From: Cellvibrionales bacterium UBA1963
GTDB taxonomy: Bacteria; Pseudomonadota; Gammaproteobacteria; Pseudomonadales; UBA7434
Length of the DNA stretch: 9,563 nucleotides
Direction: 5' to 3'
NCBI GenBank assembly: GCA_002336035.1
Contig: DDED01000150.1
Span: 1 to 9,563 of the forward strand
Both the position numbers and the translations under genes were made by a program. Below are positions 6,414 to 9,563 of the stretch, piece after piece (positions within the stretch are counted from its first letter, which is position 1; every line of letters begins with the position of its first letter). The notes beneath the pieces are model-generated. The model was given only the letters and a program-made list of their open reading frames with translations, was not told where the DNA came from and did not search any database.

Positions 6414-6896
6414 ATGCCATCTTTTGACATCGTATCTGAGGTTGACTTGCATCAATTGACTAATGCGATTGATCAGGCGAATCGAATTGTCGTTAATCGC
6501 TTTGATTTTAAAGGTGTTGATGCCCGTTTTAACCGAGAACAGCGGGTCGTCACTTTAATTGCCGAAGCTGAGTTTCAATTACAACAGATGTTGGATATGT
6601 TACAAAGTGCCTTACATAAATGCAGTATTGATATTGGCTGCATGGTTCTTGGTGAAATCATCCAAACGGGAAAGCAGTGCAAGCAAGTGATTACCTTAAA
6701 GCACGGAATTGATACCGACACATGCAAAGTAATTGTTAAAAAAATCAAAAGCCAAAAATTAAAAGTGCAATCGACCATACAGAGTGAACAAGTAAGAGTT
6801 ACCGGGAAAAAGCGAGACGATTTACAAATAGCGATAGCTTTTTTAAAAGCAGAAGACTTTAAGCTGCCCTTACAGTTTTCAAATTTCAGGGATTAA
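6414..6896 (+). CDS. yajQ: YajQ-family nucleotide-binding protein
   Basis: From ATG 6414 the protein has 160 residues and begins MPSFDIVSEVD, the invariant YajQ N-terminus, close to the 163 residues of the E. coli protein. Other family blocks are NRFDFKGVDARF, the middle KHGIDTDTCKVIVKKIK, SQKLKVQSTIQ, VRVTGKKRDDLQ and the C-terminal FSNFRD. YajQ is a small cytoplasmic protein with two similar RNP-like alpha/beta domains. Relatives in Xanthomonas and Pseudomonas bind cyclic di-GMP and affect gene expression, and nucleic-acid and nucleotide binding have been reported for others; the role here is inferred. A longer reading from 6372 is rejected on family length and ribosome-site grounds. The gene is divergent from panE. 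The MBL hydrolase gene follows 35 bases downstream on the same strand with no terminator, so they may be cotranscribed. Confidence 0.93.
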   Translation: MPSFDIVSEVDLHQLTNAIDQANRIVVNRFDFKGVDARFNREQRVVTLIAEAEFQLQQMLDMLQSALHKCSIDIGCMVLGEIIQTGKQCKQVITLKHGIDTDTCKVIVKKIKSQKLKVQSTIQSEQVRVTGKKRDDLQIAIAFLKAEDFKLPLQFSNFRD

Positions 6897-6922
6897 AATC
6901 ACATTTTAAATAACGCTATAAC

Positions 6923-6926
6923 GAGG
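6923..6926 (+). promoter_or_regulatory. Ribosome binding site for the TTG start of the MBL gene
   Basis: GAGG lies 5 bases before the TTG at 6932. The nearby ATG at 6954 is out of frame, and the next in-frame ATG is inside the conserved domain, so TTG is the likely start. Confidence 0.6.
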
Positions 6927-6931
6927 TCAAG

Positions 6932-8035
6932 TTGACAACTGACAATAAAAAATATGATCGGCCAGTCTCTGGTGATAAGTTCTCTCGTGGCCTGCATTAC
7001 CCATTAGGCGTGAATTGGGCGCCTGACACATTTACCCCGCATAAAATTGCTGAGGGGGTGTATTGGCTACGAATGGCACTACCGATAAAACTTGACCATA
7101 TCAATCTTTGGTTGCTTGAAGATGGAGATGGCTGGACAATTGTTGACAGCTGCATGAATTTACCTGAAGCGCAAGATGTCTGGGATCAGTTATTTAAAGG
7201 TTTCATGAAAGAACGGCCAATTAAGCGCGTGATTGCGACTCACATGCACCCCGACCATGTCGGTTTGGCAGGCTGGCTTTGTGAAAAGCATGGATGCGAA
7301 TTATGGATGTCACGTCAAGAGTACTTGATGTGCCGAAATTTAACGAGCTATACGGGGCAGGACGCGCCTGATGCTGCAATTAAATTTCTGGTTAGAGCCG
7401 GTATGGATGATGCGTATATTGAGAAATACCGTTCTCGTTTTGGTTTTTTTGGTGAAATGGTTTCGCCTTTGCCCGACAGTTATCGTCGTCTCATTGACAG
7501 TGAAACGTTTGAGATAAATGGCCATTATTGGCAGGTATTAACCACCAGTGGTCATTCCCCAGAGCATGTTTCATTGTATTGCCCCGGCTTGAAATTAATG
7601 ATTTCAGGTGATCAAGTGCTTCCTCGGATAACCCCTAATGTCAGTGTTTTTCCTAACGAACCCAGTGGCGATTCATTGAAGGAGTGGTTGCATGGTTTGG
7701 AACACTTACGTCAGATTCTGCCTGATAATCTTCTCGTGTTGCCATCGCATCAAGAACCTTTTTATGGTGTTAGAACGCGACTTACACAAATTATTGAGTC
7801 GCATGATGAAGGTCTTAATACGCTCTATGAAGCAATTGCTAGCCCTAAGCGGGTTATTGATTGTTTCCCTGCTTTGTTTAAAAACCCGATCACCAGTTCG
7901 ACGATTAATCTTGCCGCAGGTGAGACTCTGGCACATTTAAATTGCTTAATAGGCCGAAAGATGGCGACGTTTAAAGAAGACGAGCAGGGTGTCTATTGGT
8001 ATCAGCAGTTACCTGAAGCGAGGCAATTTAATTAA
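6932..8035 (+). CDS. Metallo-beta-lactamase-fold hydrolase with C-terminal winged-helix domain
   Basis: The 367-residue protein has the metal-binding motifs of the MBL superfamily: HMHPDH at 104-109, His208 in SGHSPEH, Asp227 in SGDQ, and His273 in PSHQEP. This is a complete two-metal site. The region from about 286 to 357 (a helix with HDEGLNTLYEAI, then AHLNCLIGRKMATFKEDEQGVYWY) looks like the winged-helix extension of the LACTB2-like subgroup. The substrate is unknown; this branch includes hydrolases of thioesters, lactones and nucleic acids. No signal peptide is visible, so it is probably cytoplasmic. The gene starts at TTG behind GAGG, 35 bases after yajQ. Its TAA is directly followed by the ATG of a P450, which implies translational coupling and a shared pathway, for instance hydrolysis before or after oxidation of a lipid-like substrate. 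That last point is inference. Confidence 0.88.
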   Translation: MTTDNKKYDRPVSGDKFSRGLHYPLGVNWAPDTFTPHKIAEGVYWLRMALPIKLDHINLWLLEDGDGWTIVDSCMNLPEAQDVWDQLFKGFMKERPIKRVIATHMHPDHVGLAGWLCEKHGCELWMSRQEYLMCRNLTSYTGQDAPDAAIKFLVRAGMDDAYIEKYRSRFGFFGEMVSPLPDSYRRLIDSETFEINGHYWQVLTTSGHSPEHVSLYCPGLKLMISGDQVLPRITPNVSVFPNEPSGDSLKEWLHGLEHLRQILPDNLLVLPSHQEPFYGVRTRLTQIIESHDEGLNTLYEAIASPKRVIDCFPALFKNPITSSTINLAAGETLAHLNCLIGRKMATFKEDEQGVYWYQQLPEARQFN

Positions 8036-9289
8036 ATGAGCTCTGAAGAGATCAATCTCAATCCTTTTTCGCCAGAGGTAATAGCATCACCATGGGATTT
8101 CTTTGCGCAATTACGAGAATGTGCCCCTGTCTATGCTTTACCTAACAATGCCTATTATTTAATAAGCCGTTATGAGGATGTCAAGACGATAGCGATGGAT
8201 ACCGAGACCTATTCATCAAATTTAGTGTCCGTTATGCTGAGCACTAATACGGAGAATGCACGTGGCGAGCAACCAGAAATACTGAATTTATCTGGTGGTG
8301 ACGGCCAAATAGCGAAAGCGACGGATGTTTTAGCTATTGCTGACCCTCCGCAGCATACTCGTCAACGAAGGGTGGCCAACCGAGCTTTTACCATGCGCCG
8401 CGTCGCAAAAATGGAGCAACGTATTCATTCACTTTGCGTTGAACTATTGGCAGACATTGAGCGCTTAGACTTTGACTGGATTCAGTCATTTGCTGCGCCG
8501 TTACCGTTAATTATTATTATGGAGCTGATCGGTTTTCCATTAGCTGACAGAGATAAGCTGAAGCGCTGGTCTGATGCCTCAGTAGCGTTACTTAGCGGCA
8601 TCAATTCAACTGAAGAATTAATGCAATACGGTCAAGAAATTAATCAGTTAATCGCCTATCTTGCTGAGCACTATGACCGTGCTTTCGACTCGCCAAGTGA
8701 TAATTTGTTGGGCGACTTAATTGCTGAATCAAAATTGGATGATCAGCAATTTGGACGGGATGAAATCGTTTCTATGTTGGTGCAGTTGCTCACTGCGGGC
8801 AATGAAACGACGGCCAGTTTGGTCGGTAGTGGTATGTTGATGATGTGCGAAGATCAGCAATTGCAGTCTGAACTTCGTCAGAATCCAGAAAAAATAAGCG
8901 CGTTTGTCGAAGAAGTCTTGCGACTTGAATCGCCGTTTCATGGTCATTTTCGATTGGTTAAAAGCGATCATGTCTTACACGGTATTGAACTAAAAGCGGG
9001 CGATCGGTTAATGTTGATGTGGTCATCGACAGGCCGTGATGCCGATCAGTTTGACAATCCTTTAATGGTTAAGCTTGATCGCAAAAAACCTAAATCACAT
9101 TTTGCTTTTGGCTACGGGATCCACCATTGTATTGGTGCGGCGTTGTCTCGAGCAGAAGCGAGAATTGCGTTTGAGACTGTTTTGGCGAGCTCAAAAAATA
9201 TCAGTCTACAATCTCGCCAACAGGCGCGGTATACCCCTAGTCTGTTTATTCGAAGTTTAACCGAGTTAACTATCATTATAAAAAAATAA
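8036..9289 (+). CDS. Cytochrome P450 (bacterial class I type)
   Basis: The 417-residue protein is a soluble cytochrome P450 with all the diagnostic motifs. The C-helix region is ADPPQHTRQRR at 102-112. The I-helix oxygen-activation motif is AGNETT at 254-259, with Glu where many P450s have Asp, which is common in bacterial enzymes. The K-helix ExxR is Glu293-Arg296, and the haem-binding loop FGYGIHHCIG at 358-367 carries the haem-ligand Cys365. It has no membrane anchor. The segment between about 60 and 100 (the B-C substrate loop) is longer than usual and Asn/Gly rich. It should insert oxygen into an organic substrate using electrons from a ferredoxin and a reductase, but neither is encoded here. 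The ATG abuts the MBL stop codon, with GAGG 12 bases upstream. Substrate and CYP family cannot be assigned by eye; fatty acid, terpenoid or sterol substrates are all possible. Confidence 0.96.
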   Translation: MSSEEINLNPFSPEVIASPWDFFAQLRECAPVYALPNNAYYLISRYEDVKTIAMDTETYSSNLVSVMLSTNTENARGEQPEILNLSGGDGQIAKATDVLAIADPPQHTRQRRVANRAFTMRRVAKMEQRIHSLCVELLADIERLDFDWIQSFAAPLPLIIIMELIGFPLADRDKLKRWSDASVALLSGINSTEELMQYGQEINQLIAYLAEHYDRAFDSPSDNLLGDLIAESKLDDQQFGRDEIVSMLVQLLTAGNETTASLVGSGMLMMCEDQQLQSELRQNPEKISAFVEEVLRLESPFHGHFRLVKSDHVLHGIELKAGDRLMLMWSSTGRDADQFDNPLMVKLDRKKPKSHFAFGYGIHHCIGAALSRAEARIAFETVLASSKNISLQSRQQARYTPSLFIRSLTELTIIIKK

Positions 9290-9462
9290 TCAGATGGCTC
9301 TGAGCGGCGAGGGTTGTTGAGAGCTCAGAAGAAAAAAGAATTGACTTTTCAGCGTCACCGTTTATTTTTATTAGACCGAAATCACTCTATCCTATTGAAT
9401 TTACTAATTTTATTGCTTTTCTTGCCTGGCTTGCAGGCGCCCCCAGTGGTTAATGAAAATAC

Positions 9463-9491
9463 TTGACTTGAATTCAGCAACTGTGTAAAGT
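9463..9491 (+). promoter_or_regulatory. Candidate sigma70 promoter facing the right edge
   Basis: TTGACT (9463-9468) is followed after 17 bases by TAAAGT (9486-9491), five of six and four of six consensus matches. It would transcribe a gene beyond the window. A similar but weaker pair, TTGACT at 9341 and TATTTT at 9363, lies upstream. Confidence 0.4.
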
Positions 9492-9530
9492 TCGTACCAA
9501 GTCCTGCAGATATTTTCTCAGGCTAGTTTT

Positions 9531-9549
9531 GTAAGCCATCATGTCTTAC
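9531..9549. repeat. Operator-like 19-base palindrome
   Basis: GTAAGCCATCATGTCTTAC is an interrupted palindrome: eight of nine base pairs are symmetric about the central C at 9540, with one mismatch (C9536 against T9544). It lies about 40 bases after the -10 of the candidate promoter at 9463-9491. A dimeric repressor site or a small RNA hairpin in a leader are both possible. Confidence 0.5.
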
Positions 9550-9563
9550 GGCTAAGATTGTTC

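Larger units (their letters stand above)
9290..9563. other. Non-coding region after the P450 gene
   Basis: I find no ORF that enters from the right edge on either strand and no tRNA. A 7-base inverted repeat, TCTGAGC (9299-9305) and GCTCAGA (9323-9329) around a 17-base loop, follows the P450 stop but lacks a T tract, so it is not a convincing intrinsic terminator. GCCTG/CAGGC at 9424-9438 is a short hairpin without a T tract. Two TTGACT elements (9341, 9463) suggest promoters facing right. Confidence 0.5.

Noticed and set aside
6893..6909. Inverted repeat TTAAAAT-CAC-ATTTTAA after yajQ as a terminator
   Set aside because: The stem is almost all A-T and lacks a T tract beyond the stem, so it would not terminate; readthrough into the MBL gene is more likely.
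9299..9329. Inverted repeat after the P450 gene as its terminator
   Set aside because: The 7-base stem has a long loop and is followed by A-rich sequence and not by T residues.

Overview
The window looks like chromosomal DNA of an AT-leaning, probably marine gammaproteobacterium. The protein families are typical of Pseudomonas/Alteromonas/Oceanospirillum-type genomes: a MoxR/CoxE-like VWA pair, a panE-yajQ neighbourhood as in E. coli, and an NtrC-like box before an ammonium transporter. No genus can be fixed from the sequence. I see no insertion sequence, CRISPR array, tRNA, rRNA or phage gene.

Layout, left to right. (1) Bases 1-380 hold the 3' end of a gene that enters from the left edge. 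It encodes a Glu-Ala/Thr repeat, one membrane segment and an acidic tail. (2) Bases 654-2709 hold a two-gene unit, a MoxR-family AAA+ ATPase followed by a VWA protein. This is a predicted chaperone-like pair whose client is unknown. (3) Converging on it, with only 3 bases between stop codons, is a leftward SpoU/TrmH-family RNA 2'-O-methyltransferase, with a possible 65-codon ORF coupled to its start by an ATGA overlap. (4) Bases 3885-5180 hold an ammonium transporter (Amt) with a signal peptide and all the signature pore residues. It is preceded by a near-perfect NtrC box and followed by a strong rho-independent terminator, and no glnK lies beside it. (5) A leftward ketopantoate reductase-family gene (PanE/ApbA) is divergent from yajQ, the same neighbours as in E. 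coli. (6) After yajQ on the same strand come a metallo-beta-lactamase-fold hydrolase and a cytochrome P450 whose stop and start codons abut directly. They are almost certainly co-translated and probably act in one uncharacterised pathway. (7) The last 274 bases are non-coding and hold a possible sigma70 promoter and a 19-base palindrome, perhaps the control region of a gene beyond the right edge.

Three start codons differ from the longest-ORF choice or are non-ATG but well supported: amt begins at TTG 3885 behind AGGAG, yajQ at ATG 6414, and the MBL gene at TTG 6932.

I did not find a clearly new defence or mobile system. The parts most worth following up are the MBL-P450 couple, the MoxR-VWA unit with its membrane-protein neighbour, the nitrogen-control signature of the orphan amt, and the operator-like palindrome at the right end.
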